This document shows, piece after piece, positions 28,275 through 37,256 of a stretch of DNA of 64,000 bases. The stretch spans positions 2,289,001 to 2,353,000 of the forward strand of contig NZ_CP009571.1 in the NCBI RefSeq assembly GCF_000764535.1, given 5' to 3'. The notes beneath the pieces were generated by a model. That model had not been told where the DNA came from, searched no databases, and saw nothing but the letters and a program-made list of their open reading frames with translations. The DNA comes from Sphingomonas taxi (GTDB lineage Bacteria; Pseudomonadota; Alphaproteobacteria; Sphingomonadales; Sphingomonadaceae). Each line of letters begins with the position of its first letter. Positions within the stretch are counted from its first letter, which is position 1. A program made the translations under genes and the position numbers.

Positions 28275-29852
28275 TCAGAACGTCAGGCCCATCGCGGTCT
28301 TCACGCCCGGCAGCGCCTTGACCTTGGCGAGGAGTTCGCCGTCCACCGGCTCGTCGACCGAGAGCAGCAGCACCGCCTCGCCGCCCGCCGAGCGGCGGCC
28401 GAGGTGGAAGGTGCCGATATTGACCCCCGCCTCGCCCAGCGCGGTGCCGAGCCGGCCGATGAAGCCCGGCGCGTCCTCGTTGACGACATAGAGCATCGGC
28501 CCGACCAGATCGGCCTCGACCTTGATGCCGAACAGCTCGACGAGGCGCGGCGCCTGATCGCCGAACAGCGTGCCGGCGACCGAGCGCTCGCCGTCGGCGG
28601 TCTTCACCGAGACGCGCAGCAGCGTGTGGTAATCGCCCTCGCGCTCGGTGCGCACCTCGCGCACCTCGACACCGCGGTCACGCGCCAGCAGCGGCGCGTT
28701 GACCATGTTGACCGTGTCGGTCTGGTTGCGCAGGAAACCGGCCAGCACCGCGCTGGTGATCGGCTTGGCATTGAGCTCCGCCGCCGCGCCCTCGGTATGG
28801 ACCGAGATGCGCGTGATCGCGCCGGTGGTAAGCTGACCGACGAGCGACCCGAGCTTTTCGGCGAGCGCCATATAGGGCTTGAGCTTGGGCGCTTCCTCCG
28901 CCGACAGGCTCGGCATGTTGAGCGCGTTGGTGACGCCGCCCGAGACGAGGAAGTCGGCCATCTGCTCGGCGACCTGGATCGCGACGTTGACCTGCGCCTC
29001 GGTGGTCGACGCGCCGAGATGCGGCGTGCTGACGAAATTGGGCGTGCCGAACAGCGGCGAGGCCTTGGCCGGCTCCTCGACGAACACGTCGAGCGCGGCG
29101 CCGCCGATATGGCCGCTGTCGAGCCCTGCCTTGAGCGCCGCCTCGTCGATCAGGCCGCCGCGAGCGCAATTGATGATCCGCACGCCCTTCTTCGTCTTGG
29201 CCAGCGCCTCGGCGGAGAGGATGTTGCGCGTCTGATCGGTCAGCGGCGTGTGCAGCGTGATGAAGTCCGCCCGCGCCAGCAATTCGTCGAGCGTTACCTT
29301 CTCGACGCCCATCTCCACCGCGCGCTCGGGGGTGAGGAACGGATCGAACGCCACCACCTTCATCTTGAGCCCGCGCGCGCGGTCGGCGACGATCGAGCCG
29401 ATATTGCCCGCGCCGATCAGGCCGAGCGTCTTGGCGGTCAGCTCGACGCCCATGAAGCGGTTCTTCTCCCACTTGCCCGCCTGGGTCGAGGCATCGGCCT
29501 CGGGCAGCTGGCGGGCGAGCGCGAACATCAGCGCGATGGCATGTTCGGCGGTGGTGATCGAATTGCCGAACGGCGTGTTCATCACCACCACGCCCTTGGC
29601 GGATGCCGCGGGGATATCGACGTTGTCGACGCCGATGCCGGCGCGGCCGACGACCTTCAGATTGGTCGCATGTTCGAGGATCGCCTTGGTCACCTTGGTC
29701 GAGCTGCGGATCGCGAGGCCGTCATACTGACCGATGATCGCGATCAGCTCGTCGGGGGTCTTGCCGGTGATCTCGTCGACTTCGACGCCACGCTCGCGGA
29801 AGATCTGCGCGGCCTTGGGGTCCATCTTGTCGCTGATAAGGACTTTGGGCAT
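28275..29852 (-). CDS. serA: D-3-phosphoglycerate dehydrogenase
   Basis: The product has 525 residues. It oxidises 3-phosphoglycerate to 3-phosphohydroxypyruvate, the first step of serine synthesis. The NAD-binding GLIGAGNIGSIVADRA lies at ~145-160, the conserved Arg in NCARGGLIDEAAL, and the catalytic His in TPHLGASTTEAQ. The long form is complete: substrate-binding, nucleotide-binding, intervening (ASB, ~320-445) and C-terminal ACT domain (~450-525). The ACT domain suggests serine feedback, which is family knowledge. It is preceded by serC with a repeat-filled gap of 111 nt and followed by hisZ at 84 nt. Confidence 0.95.
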   Translation of the reverse strand: MPKVLISDKMDPKAAQIFRERGVEVDEITGKTPDELIAIIGQYDGLAIRSSTKVTKAILEHATNLKVVGRAGIGVDNVDIPAASAKGVVVMNTPFGNSITTAEHAIALMFALARQLPEADASTQAGKWEKNRFMGVELTAKTLGLIGAGNIGSIVADRARGLKMKVVAFDPFLTPERAVEMGVEKVTLDELLARADFITLHTPLTDQTRNILSAEALAKTKKGVRIINCARGGLIDEAALKAGLDSGHIGGAALDVFVEEPAKASPLFGTPNFVSTPHLGASTTEAQVNVAIQVAEQMADFLVSGGVTNALNMPSLSAEEAPKLKPYMALAEKLGSLVGQLTTGAITRISVHTEGAAAELNAKPITSAVLAGFLRNQTDTVNMVNAPLLARDRGVEVREVRTEREGDYHTLLRVSVKTADGERSVAGTLFGDQAPRLVELFGIKVEADLVGPMLYVVNEDAPGFIGRLGTALGEAGVNIGTFHLGRRSAGGEAVLLLSVDEPVDGELLAKVKALPGVKTAMGLTF

Positions 29853-29874
29853 GGGTAATTCCTACAAAACAGCC

Positions 29875-29952
29875 GTGCTCCTGCGCACGCAGGAGCCCAG
29901 GGTAACAGGGGATATCGATTGGGGCTCTGGGCTCCTGCGTTCGCAGGAGCAC
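29875..29952. repeat. Paired-hairpin repeat between serC and serA
   Basis: Two hairpins, gctcctgcgcacgcaggagc and gctcctgcgttcgcaggagc, are themselves arranged as an inverted repeat with GTGCTC...GAGCAC ends. The same family occurs at ~15178-15264 and 54999-55093. Its position inside a likely operon means it could tune read-through or mRNA stability; this is inference. Confidence 0.8.
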
Positions 29953-29963
29953 CGGCAGAAGGG

Positions 29964-31118
29964 TCAGGCCGCCTTGGCGGTCGCGTAGGCCCAGTCGAGC
30001 CACGGGCCGAGCGCCTCGATATCGGCGGTGTCGACCGTCGCGCCGCACCAGATGCGCAGGCCCGGCGGCGCGTCGCGATAGCCGGCGACGTCATAGGCCG
30101 CGCCTTCCTTCTCGAGCGCCGACGCCATCGCCTTGATGAACGCCTCGTCGGCGCCTTCGACGGTGAGGCAGACGCTGGTCTTCGACCGCGTCGCCGGATC
30201 GGCGGCGAGATGGCCGAGCCAGTCGCGCTCCGCCACGATCTTATCCAGGGCCGCGGCATTGGCGTCCGAGCGGCCGATCAGGCCGCTTTCGCCGAGCGAC
30301 TTCGCCCATTCGAGGCTGACGATGACGTCCTCGACCGCGAGCATCGACGGCGTGTTGATCGTCTCGCCCTTGAACACGCCCTCGGTCAGCTTGCCCTTGG
30401 AGACGAGGCGGAACACCTTCGGCAGCGGCCAGGCCGGCGTATAGCTTTCCAGCCGCTCGACCGCGCGCGGGCCGAGGATCAGCACGCCATGGCCGCCCTC
30501 GCCGCCCAGCACCTTCTGCCAGCTGAAGGTCGCGACGTCGATCTTCGCCCAGTCGATGTCATAGGCGAACACGCCCGAGGTCGCGTCGGCGAAGCTCAGG
30601 CCCTCGCGGGTCTCGGGAATCCAGTCGGCATTGGGTACGCGCACGCCGCTGGTGGTGCCGTTCCAGGTGAACAGCACGTCGTTCGACCAGTCGACCGCGT
30701 TCAAATCGGGGAGCTGGCCGTAATCGGCGCGGATGACGGTGGGATCGATCTTGAGCTGCTTGACCGCATCGGTCACCCAGCCCTCGCCGAAGCTCTCCCA
30801 GGCGAGCGTCGTGACCGGCCGTGCGCCCAGCATCGTCCACATCGCCATTTCAAACGCGCCGGTGTCCGAGCCGGGGACGATGCCGATCCGGTGCGTGTCG
30901 GGCAGACCGAGCGTCTCGCGCATCAGGTCAATGGCATATTGGAGGCGCTGCTTGCCGATCTTCGAGCGATGCGAGCGGCCGAGCGAGTCGGTGGCGAGCT
31001 GCGACGCGTCCCAGCCGGGTGGCTTGGCGCAGGGACCGGAGCTGAAAAAGGGACGAGCCGGCTTCGTGGCTGGCTTGGACGCACCCCGGACGTCGGGGGC
31101 GGTAACAGAATCCGTCAA
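29964..31118 (-). CDS. serC: Phosphoserine aminotransferase
   Basis: The product has 384 residues. It transfers the amino group of glutamate to 3-phosphohydroxypyruvate, the second step of serine synthesis, and also acts in pyridoxal phosphate synthesis. The PLP Lys202 is in ATFSWQKVLGGEGGHG. The N-terminal FFSSGPCAKPPGW is the start of the aligned region. The TTG at 31116-31118 is preferred because GAGGAGAG lies at good spacing before it. No better ATG is in frame near the conserved region. It heads the serC-serA-hisZ-purA run and is preceded by ~130 nt before the next gene. Confidence 0.93.
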   Translation of the reverse strand: MTDSVTAPDVRGASKPATKPARPFFSSGPCAKPPGWDASQLATDSLGRSHRSKIGKQRLQYAIDLMRETLGLPDTHRIGIVPGSDTGAFEMAMWTMLGARPVTTLAWESFGEGWVTDAVKQLKIDPTVIRADYGQLPDLNAVDWSNDVLFTWNGTTSGVRVPNADWIPETREGLSFADATSGVFAYDIDWAKIDVATFSWQKVLGGEGGHGVLILGPRAVERLESYTPAWPLPKVFRLVSKGKLTEGVFKGETINTPSMLAVEDVIVSLEWAKSLGESGLIGRSDANAAALDKIVAERDWLGHLAADPATRSKTSVCLTVEGADEAFIKAMASALEKEGAAYDVAGYRDAPPGLRIWCGATVDTADIEALGPWLDWAYATAKAA

Positions 31119-31251
31119 TGTATCTCTCCTCACAGAGAGCACGCGCCGCGTTGGGGCGGCGTGGCCCGTCGACCGCCCTAGAGACGGTCGGTGCATCGTG
31201 CAAGCCGGGATCGTGCCGGGCCGGGCTTGTTTGTAGCGGACCGTCTGGCGC

Positions 31252-31917
31252 ATGATCGCGGCTGTGTTCCAGTATTTGCGTCTCATCGGCACCGTGATGG
31301 TCCTGACCCTGCTCGCCGCCTGCGGCCGGACCGAACGTCCCGCCCCGACGCGCGAATCGATCGCCACCGTCTCCGCGCGGCAGACCGCGCAATGCCTCGC
31401 CGACCTGCGCACGATGGGGGTCGGCTATCGTTCGCTGCCCGACAAGGATTTCGGCAACGGCTGCGGCCTGTCGGGCGCGGTGCAGTTGCTCGACATCGGC
31501 GTGCCGGTGACCGGCATCACCGCGATCCGCTGCGGCGAGGCGCGTGCCTTTTCCGGCTGGGTGCGCAACGCGCTGGCGCCGGCGGCGTATCAGATCCTCG
31601 GGAGCGAGCTCGCCAGCGTGCAGGGTATGGGCAGCTATGCATGCCGCAACGTCATCGGCACGCGCCGTGGTGGCGACCGGCGGTCGGGCCATGCGATCGC
31701 CAATGCGGTCGACGTCGGCGGCGTCACGCTCAAGGACGGGCGGCGGGTGACGATCCTCAATGACTGGACCTCGCCCGACCCGCAGGTGCAGCGCTTCCTG
31801 TCGACGATCCACGCCTCGGCCTGCAAGCGCTTCGGCACGGTGCTGTCGCCGGCCTATAATGCGGCGCATCGCAACCACTTGCACCTCGAGGACGATCGTG
31901 CCGGAATGTGCCGCTGA
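31252..31917 (+). CDS. Extensin-like domain lipoprotein
   Basis: The product has 221 residues. The lipoprotein signal ends LTLLAAC, with Cys24 as the lipidation site. The mature part matches the extensin-like C-terminal domain of bacteria, a fold close to D-Ala-D-Ala carboxypeptidases: SGHAIANAVDVGGVTL (~144-159) and HRNHLHLED near the C-terminus, with His residues spaced as metal ligands. Four other Cys (C50, C65, C87, C128 region) suggest disulfides. A peptidoglycan role is likely but unproven. It is divergent from serC, 133 nt away. Confidence 0.8.
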   Translation: MIAAVFQYLRLIGTVMVLTLLAACGRTERPAPTRESIATVSARQTAQCLADLRTMGVGYRSLPDKDFGNGCGLSGAVQLLDIGVPVTGITAIRCGEARAFSGWVRNALAPAAYQILGSELASVQGMGSYACRNVIGTRRGGDRRSGHAIANAVDVGGVTLKDGRRVTILNDWTSPDPQVQRFLSTIHASACKRFGTVLSPAYNAAHRNHLHLEDDRAGMCR

Positions 31918-31960
31918 ATCGGGCGTTGAGCCCCTTCGGGCTTTGCTCTAACGCCCGCGG

Positions 31961-32836
31961 ATGACCGATACACGCCTTCCCGAACGGGTCTTCCCCCGCG
32001 CCAGCCAGGACGCCGCCAGCGCGCAGCAGGCGATCTCGACGCCGCAGACAGAACATCCCGCCTACAAGCTCGCCTTCCAGGACATGGACTTCCTGTTGCG
32101 CGAGGATTTGCGTCCCGTCCGCTTCCAGCTCGAGCTGCTCAAGCCCGAATTGCTGCTCGAGGAGGCGAAGATCGCCTCGACCTTCGTGATGTACGGCTCG
32201 GCGCGCATCCCCGAGCCGGCCAAGGCGCAGGCGATGCTCGACATCGCCAGCGACGACACCGCGCGCGCGATCGCCGAGCGCCTCGTCGCCAAGAGCCGCT
32301 ATTACGACGTTGCGCGCGAACTGGCGCAGATCGCCAGCCGCGTGCCGCGCGACCAGCACGGCATGCGTCAGTTCGTCGTCTGCTCGGGCGGCGGCCCGTC
32401 GATCATGGAGGCCGCCAACCGCGGCGCGACCGACGTCGGCGCCGAATCGATCGGCCTCAACATCGTATTGCCGCACGAACAGGCCCCCAATCCGTACGTC
32501 ACGCCGTCGCTGAGCTTCCAGTTCCACTATTTCGCGCTGCGCAAGATGCACTTCCTGCTGCGCGCCCGCGCGCTCGCGGCGTTCCCGGGCGGCTTCGGCA
32601 CGTTCGACGAGCTGTTCGAACTGCTGACGCTGATCCAGACCGGCAAGATCAAGCCGATTCCCGTGCTGCTGTTCGGCCGCGAGTTCTGGGAAAAGGTCGT
32701 CAATTTCCAGGCGCTGGTCGACGAGGGCGTCGTCAGCCAGCGCGACCTCGGCATCTTCACCTATGTCGAGACCGCCGAAGAGGCATGGGACGTGGTCCGC
32801 GCCTTCTACGAGGAACAGGCGAAGAAGGACGGGTAA
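31961..32836 (+). CDS. LOG-family (TIGR00730) Rossmann-fold protein
   Basis: The product has 291 residues. It has the LOG motifs: VVCSGGGPSIMEAANRGA around residues 140-157 and PGGFGTFDELFELLTLIQ around 209-226. PGGxGTxxE is the signature of cytokinin riboside 5-monophosphate phosphoribohydrolases. The protein is longer than plant LOG by an N-terminal extension (~100 residues). Its bacterial role may be nucleotide hydrolysis (AMP to ribose-5-phosphate and base). It is a single gene 43 nt after the extensin-like gene, so they may be co-transcribed. Confidence 0.88.
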   Translation: MTDTRLPERVFPRASQDAASAQQAISTPQTEHPAYKLAFQDMDFLLREDLRPVRFQLELLKPELLLEEAKIASTFVMYGSARIPEPAKAQAMLDIASDDTARAIAERLVAKSRYYDVARELAQIASRVPRDQHGMRQFVVCSGGGPSIMEAANRGATDVGAESIGLNIVLPHEQAPNPYVTPSLSFQFHYFALRKMHFLLRARALAAFPGGFGTFDELFELLTLIQTGKIKPIPVLLFGREFWEKVVNFQALVDEGVVSQRDLGIFTYVETAEEAWDVVRAFYEEQAKKDG

Positions 32837-32858
32837 GCGGGGCGCCTACCCCCACTAC

Positions 32859-32949
32859 GTCATCACCGCGAAGGCGGGGATCCAGACGCGCGGGTCGGGC
32901 TTGAGCCGCATCGTCAGCGTGTATAGATCCCCGCCTTCGCGGGGATGAC
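32859..32949. repeat. GTCATCACCGCGAAGGCGGGGATC inverted repeat
   Basis: Left arm GTCATCACCGCGAAGG at 32859 pairs with CCTTCGCGGGGATGAC at 32934-32949. A ~50-nt centre separates the arms. It lies in the 262-nt convergent gap between the LOG gene and cytochrome c, and no gene was seen in that gap. Such elements are common in sphingomonads and may end both transcripts. Confidence 0.7.
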
Positions 32950-33097
32950 GATCTTGTTAGATATAGGTGTCTTGACGTCCACCCTTACCCCTCACCGCTG
33001 CGCGCGCCTTCTCCCAGCGGTAGAGGGGACTAGACGGTGAAGCCGGCGCGGGGTGAGGACGGGGTCGGAACGCGTGGTGGATCAGCGATGACCCCGC

Positions 33098-33796
33098 TTA
33101 CTTCCCTGCCTTGGCGCCTTCCTTGGCGGCGTTGGGATCGACCGACGGCGCGCCCGATGCCGGCGTGCCGGTGTTGCCGAGGTTGTTGACCGCATCGGTG
33201 TTGGTCACCGAATCCTTGCCTTCCGGCGCCTTGGCATCGGGCTTGGCCGCGGCAGCCCCGGCCGCCGGCGCGGCGGGCAGCGGCAGGTTCGAACCCTGCG
33301 AATTGAGATAGGCGATCACGTTGGCGCGATCCTGCGGATTGCCGAGGCCGGCGAAGGTCATCTTGGTGCCAGGCGCGAACTTGCGCGGGCTGGTCAGCCA
33401 CGCGTTCATCTTGTCGAAGTCCCAATTGCCGCCGACGCCCTTCAGCGCGTCGGAGAAGGCGAAGCCACCCTTGCCCTGACCGATGCCCTCGCCGAGCGTA
33501 CCGTACAGGTTCGGACCGATGCCATTGGCGCCGCCCTGCGTCACGGTGTGACAGGCCGCGCACTTCTTGAACACTTCCGCACCCTTGGCGACGTCGGCGG
33601 TCGGCAGCAGCGTGGCGATCGGCACTTCGGCGGCAGCGCCGCCCGCCCCGCCCTCGGCTTCGACGCCTTCGATGGCATAGCCGGGCTTTTCGGGGCGTTC
33701 GCTGTGGAAGGCCATGCCGCCGACGATCGACAGACCGAGCGCAATCCCGCAGGCTGCCAGCGTCCACCCGGCGATCGTGTTGGTGCGGTTATCCAT
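33098..33796 (-). CDS. Membrane-anchored monohaem cytochrome c
   Basis: The product has 232 residues. An uncleaved anchor helix at residues ~8-28 is followed by an acidic Gly/Ala linker. A class I cytochrome domain carries the haem motif CAACH (Cys79, Cys82, His83) and the sixth ligand Met146 in GTKMTFAGL. The C-terminal ~60 residues are Ala/Pro/Asn-rich and of low complexity. This resembles CycM/cytochrome c552, which shuttles electrons from bc1 to oxidases in alphaproteobacteria. The ATG at 33794-33796 begins the anchor. It diverges from pheA. Confidence 0.9.
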   Translation of the reverse strand: MDNRTNTIAGWTLAACGIALGLSIVGGMAFHSERPEKPGYAIEGVEAEGGAGGAAAEVPIATLLPTADVAKGAEVFKKCAACHTVTQGGANGIGPNLYGTLGEGIGQGKGGFAFSDALKGVGGNWDFDKMNAWLTSPRKFAPGTKMTFAGLGNPQDRANVIAYLNSQGSNLPLPAAPAAGAAAAKPDAKAPEGKDSVTNTDAVNNLGNTGTPASGAPSVDPNAAKEGAKAGK

Positions 33797-33911
33797 CTGC
33801 CTAACGCTGCCCCTATTTTTTGCTATGCGCCGTGATCCCATAGGAAACGGCGGGTTGCTCCGCAAGCGCGCGCTTGCTGGCCGGCGGCCGGGGCTTTACC
33901 GGCTCGGCGCG

Positions 33912-34802
33912 ATGGAGACCTACGCCGCCCCCGCCCGCCCGATCGTCGCCGCGATGACCGCCGCCGCCGCCGCCGCCCCCGAGCGCGCGGTCGCCTTCCA
34001 GGGCGCGCCCGGCGCCAACAGCCATGTCGCGGTCACCGAGGCCTTCCCCGACGGCCTGCCGTTGCCCTGCTTCACCTTCGAGGATGCGATCGACGCGGTG
34101 CGCGACGGCCGCGCCGATTGCGCGATGATCCCGATCGAGAATTCGCTGCACGGCCGCGTCGCCGACATCCATTTCCTACTGCCGGAATCGGGGCTGGTCA
34201 TCACCGGCGAGCATTTCCTGCCGATCCGCCACGCGCTGATGGGCTCCGGCAGCCGCGACGAGGTCGAGGAGGCGATGAGCCATCCGCAGGCGCTCGGCCA
34301 GTGCCGTCACTGGCTGAAGGCGCACGGCATCCATCAGGTCTCCTATCCCGACACCGCCGGCGCCGCGGCCTATGTCGCCGAGCGCGGCGACCCGCGCATC
34401 GCCGCGCTGGCGCCGCCGGGCGCGGCGGCGCTGTACGGGCTCAACCTGCTCGGCGTCGACATCGCCGACGCGGACCACAATACGACCCGCTTCGTCGTGC
34501 TGGCGCGCGGCGGCAAGCCGCCGGTCGGCGACGGCCCGTGGATGACGACGCTGATCTTCGAGGTGAAGAACGTCCCCGCCGCGCTGTACAAGGCGATGGG
34601 CGGCTTCGCGACCAACGGCGTCAACATGACCAAGCTGGAAAGCTACCAGCGATCGGGGACGTTCGCCGCGACCGAATTCTACGCGGACATCGAGGGCAAG
34701 CCCGGCGATCCGGCGGTCGACAATGCGCTGGAGGAACTGGGCTTCCACTCCAAATGGCTGCGGCTGCTGGGGACGTACCGCCGCGCGCGGGAGCGGGGTT
34801 GA
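33912..34802 (+). CDS. pheA: Prephenate dehydratase
   Basis: The product has 296 residues. It makes phenylpyruvate for phenylalanine synthesis. The PDT domain begins AVAFQGAPGANSHVA (residues 26-40). The catalytic Thr lies in NTTRFVVLA (190-198). The ACT regulatory domain (~205-290) contains YKAMGGFATNGVNMTKLESY, where the ESRP motif of many PheA proteins reads ESYQ. No chorismate mutase domain is present. The ATG at 33912 is used because upstream frame residues are low-complexity and not conserved. Regulation by phenylalanine is family knowledge. Confidence 0.93.
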   Translation: METYAAPARPIVAAMTAAAAAAPERAVAFQGAPGANSHVAVTEAFPDGLPLPCFTFEDAIDAVRDGRADCAMIPIENSLHGRVADIHFLLPESGLVITGEHFLPIRHALMGSGSRDEVEEAMSHPQALGQCRHWLKAHGIHQVSYPDTAGAAAYVAERGDPRIAALAPPGAAALYGLNLLGVDIADADHNTTRFVVLARGGKPPVGDGPWMTTLIFEVKNVPAALYKAMGGFATNGVNMTKLESYQRSGTFAATEFYADIEGKPGDPAVDNALEELGFHSKWLRLLGTYRRARERG

Positions 34803-34806
34803 CCCA

Positions 34807-34946
34807 TTCCTCCCCCGCCAGGGGGAGGTGGCAGTGCGAAGCACTGACGGAGGGGGAGGATACGGTAAGCTTCGCGTTTGCGGCAAAGCCCCCTCCACCA
34901 CCCGGCTGCGCCGGGCGGTCCCCCTCCCCCGCTGCGCGAGGGAGGA
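34807..34946. repeat. Repetitive CCTCCCCC/GGGGGAGG palindromes
   Basis: The 145-nt gap between pheA and the TonB-like gene is filled with short palindromes. The first is TCCTCCCCCGCCAGGGGGAGG, joined to a GTGCGAAGCAC hairpin. The last is CCCCCTCCCCCGCTGCGCGAGGGAGGA. The two genes converge here. No gene was seen. Confidence 0.7.
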
Positions 34947-34947
34947 T

Positions 34948-35712
34948 CTATTTCGTAAAGCTGATCCGGATGCGCACCCAGGCGCCGATCTGCGGCTTGC
35001 CGTTGATCCGCGGCGGGCGGACCTTGAACTGCCACGCCGCCTCGCGGATGCTGCGCGCCAGCCCCGATCCCGGCTGCGAATCGCCGAGCTGGACGCAATC
35101 CTCCACCGCATATCGCGCGGCGGTGCGGCAGGCGATCTCCGCCCAAGCGCCCTTGGGGACGTTGGGCGGCAGATAGGGCGAGAGCTGCGACTGCGCCGGC
35201 TCGACATACCATTCGGCGTTGTAGAGCCGCTGGCCGCCCGGCCCGACCCCCGCCGCCGCGCTCGAATCGCCCGCATCGCCGTCACCCGCGCCGTCCGCCG
35301 CAGCGAGCTGCTTGCCCGCGCTGCCCCCCGATTTGCGCGACGGCAGCTTGCCGACATCCGACGCGGCGAAATCGTTCTTGTTGAGCACCAGATAGCCGGG
35401 GAACGGCGTATCGACCGGCGGCGGCACGGACGTGTCGGGCGCGGGCGTCTTGGGGGCGGCGGGCGGCTCGGGCGCGGTGCGGCGGCTCGCCTTGGCGGCG
35501 GCGCGCGCGGGCGCTTTGGTCGATTTGGTCGCGGTCGATTCATTGTCGCCGACCGGCAGCATGTTGACGGTCAGCGACCGCCCCGGCTCCTTGGTCTGGT
35601 CGAACACCGGCGCGAGCTGCCACAGCAGGAACGCGATCAGCAGATGCGCGGCGATCGTCAGCGCGAGGGAAATTGCCCGGCGACGGTCCGACGAAGGCTG
35701 ATAGGACCGCAT
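34948..35712 (-). CDS. TonB-like energy transducer
   Basis: The product has 254 residues. One N-terminal transmembrane helix (~14-36) is followed by a Pro/Ala/Lys-rich spacer (PEPPAAPKTPAPDTSVPPP). The C-terminal ~80 residues are a TonB-type domain ending IGAWVRIRISFTK. The protein would link the inner-membrane ExbBD motor to TonB-dependent receptors such as the two in this window. The exact receptor is unknown. The ATG at 35710-35712 gives the anchor right after the start. The TonB C-terminal signature is weak, so the call is by architecture. Confidence 0.65.
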   Translation of the reverse strand: MRSYQPSSDRRRAISLALTIAAHLLIAFLLWQLAPVFDQTKEPGRSLTVNMLPVGDNESTATKSTKAPARAAAKASRRTAPEPPAAPKTPAPDTSVPPPVDTPFPGYLVLNKNDFAASDVGKLPSRKSGGSAGKQLAAADGAGDGDAGDSSAAAGVGPGGQRLYNAEWYVEPAQSQLSPYLPPNVPKGAWAEIACRTAARYAVEDCVQLGDSQPGSGLARSIREAAWQFKVRPPRINGKPQIGAWVRIRISFTK

Positions 35713-35801
35713 GGGACGCTGCGCGTAGCGCGCGGATCGGCGCGCCGCAACCGCTTCCGCGCCGCCATGCCAATGCCACCTTCGCTTGTCATCGCAACGT
35801 C

Positions 35802-36503
35802 ATGCAGCCGACAGCTTACCCTCCTGAAACGCTTCGACGAATCGCGATCTACGACCTTGACCGGACGATCACCCGCGCGCCGACCTGGACGCCGTTCCTG
35901 CTCCATGCGGTGCTGCGTCACGCGCTGTGGCGGCTGGCGCTGCTGCCGGTCGTGCTCGGCGCCGCCGCGCTAAAGGGCGCAGGGCTGATCCACCGCGACC
36001 GGTTGAAGCAGGTAATGCACCGCGCCGCGCTCGGCACGCTGTCACCGGCGCGGGCGGAGCGGCTCGCGGCGGGCTGGCTCGTCCGCTTCGGTCCGGCGCA
36101 GATCCGCCGCAAGGCGCGCGCGCAGATCGCCGCCGACCGCGCCGCCGGCTATCGCATCGTCGTCGCCACCGCCGCCTATCGCTTCTATGCCGAGGCGATC
36201 GCGCGCGACATCGCCGCCGACGCGCTGATCGCCACCGCCACCGCGATCGACGCGCGCGGCCACCTGCTGCCGCGGATCGCGGGCGGCAATTGCTACGGCC
36301 CCGCCAAGCGCGCGATGATCGAGGCCTGGCTGGCGGCGGAGGGCATCGACCGCGCCGCCGCATACGTCCGCGTCTATTCGGACCATGTCTCCGACGTGCC
36401 CAGCTTCGACTGGGCGGACGAGGCGATCGCGGTCAACCCGCACGCAGCGCTGCGCCGCGTCGCCGCGAAGCGCGGCTGGCGGATCGTCGACTGGAACGAC
36501 TGA
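35802..36503 (+). CDS. HAD-IB family phosphatase
   Basis: The product has 233 residues. The nucleophile motif is DLDRTIT (Asp18, Asp20). The cap region is followed by VVATAAYRFYAE, and motif III/IV is YSDHVSDVPSFDWAD. It is similar to the SerB-like/TIGR01490 HAD-IB hydrolases that release phosphate from small phospho-substrates. Its stop at 36503 is 3 nt from the stop of the convergent nucleotidyltransferase, suggesting a conserved local association with the lipid or polyol-phosphate cluster. Confidence 0.82.
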   Translation: MQPTAYPPETLRRIAIYDLDRTITRAPTWTPFLLHAVLRHALWRLALLPVVLGAAALKGAGLIHRDRLKQVMHRAALGTLSPARAERLAAGWLVRFGPAQIRRKARAQIAADRAAGYRIVVATAAYRFYAEAIARDIAADALIATATAIDARGHLLPRIAGGNCYGPAKRAMIEAWLAAEGIDRAAAYVRVYSDHVSDVPSFDWADEAIAVNPHAALRRVAAKRGWRIVDWND

Positions 36504-36506
36504 GCG

Positions 36507-37256
36507 TCAGCTCCGCTCGACCAGCCCGCGCACCAGATCGAGGTCCGCCGGCTTGTCGACGTCGACCGCGGCCAGCCCGTGCCGCGCCGCCACCGCCGCC
36601 GCCCGCACCCCGACCAGCGCGCCCAGCCGCGCCAGCGCCGCATCGAGCGTTAGCCGCCCGGTGACATAGAGCAGCAGCGTCCCCGGCCCCAGACGCCAGA
36701 CGATCCGCCAAGGTCGCTTGCGGTCCCGCTCGACCGACATCCATAGGCCGACCGCCGCCTCCGCCGCGGGAGTGCGCAACAGGAACAGGTTGCACCCCGA
36801 CCAGCCGCCATCGGCGAAGCGCAGATAGGTACGGCGCGTAGGCGGCGCGTCCCGCTCGACCGTGTCGCGGCGCGCGAGCAGCGCGGCGACATCCGCGTCG
36901 GCCGGCGCATCGGCGAGGAAGTCGGTGATCCATTCGGGCCGCAGCAGTGCGTGATCGGCGGTGGTGACCAGCAACGGCGCGCCGAGCGCGCGCAGCCCCT
37001 GCAACGTGCTGAGGCTCGGCCCCGCCGCCGCATCGATCGGCTCGGCGCCCAGCCGCAGCGCCTCCGCCCGCACCGCCGGGGCATTGGCGGACACCGCGAT
37101 CTGCGCCGCGCCCGCCGCGCGCAACGCGACGATCACGCGTTCCAGCATCGTCGCGCCGCCGATCCGGATCAGCGCCTTGTCCGTCACGCCGGCATAGTCC
37201 GCCAGCGGATCGACGCCGCCACGCGATCCCGCCAGTACCAGGGCGTTGAAGCTCAT
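36507..37256 (-). CDS. MobA/IspD-like nucleotidyltransferase
   Basis: The product has 249 residues. The N-terminal NTP-transferase start is FNALVLAGSRGGVDPLADYAG, with the second motif in DKALIRIGGATMLERVI and an acidic residue in VTTADHALL. The C-terminus contains DVDKPADLDLVRGL. This is the fold of enzymes that activate a sugar or polyol phosphate as CDP-, GDP- or UDP-derivative. The G-x-G-x-R of MobA is shifted here, so the nucleotide cannot be predicted. ATGA overlap with the upstream gene at 37253-37256 places it last in an operon. Confidence 0.7.
   Translation of the reverse strand: MSFNALVLAGSRGGVDPLADYAGVTDKALIRIGGATMLERVIVALRAAGAAQIAVSANAPAVRAEALRLGAEPIDAAAGPSLSTLQGLRALGAPLLVTTADHALLRPEWITDFLADAPADADVAALLARRDTVERDAPPTRRTYLRFADGGWSGCNLFLLRTPAAEAAVGLWMSVERDRKRPWRIVWRLGPGTLLLYVTGRLTLDAALARLGALVGVRAAAVAARHGLAAVDVDKPADLDLVRGLVERS

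Noticed and set aside
27123..29858. Long plus-strand open frame of 911 codons
   Set aside because: It is antisense to hisZ and serA. The composition is typical of a high-GC shadow frame.
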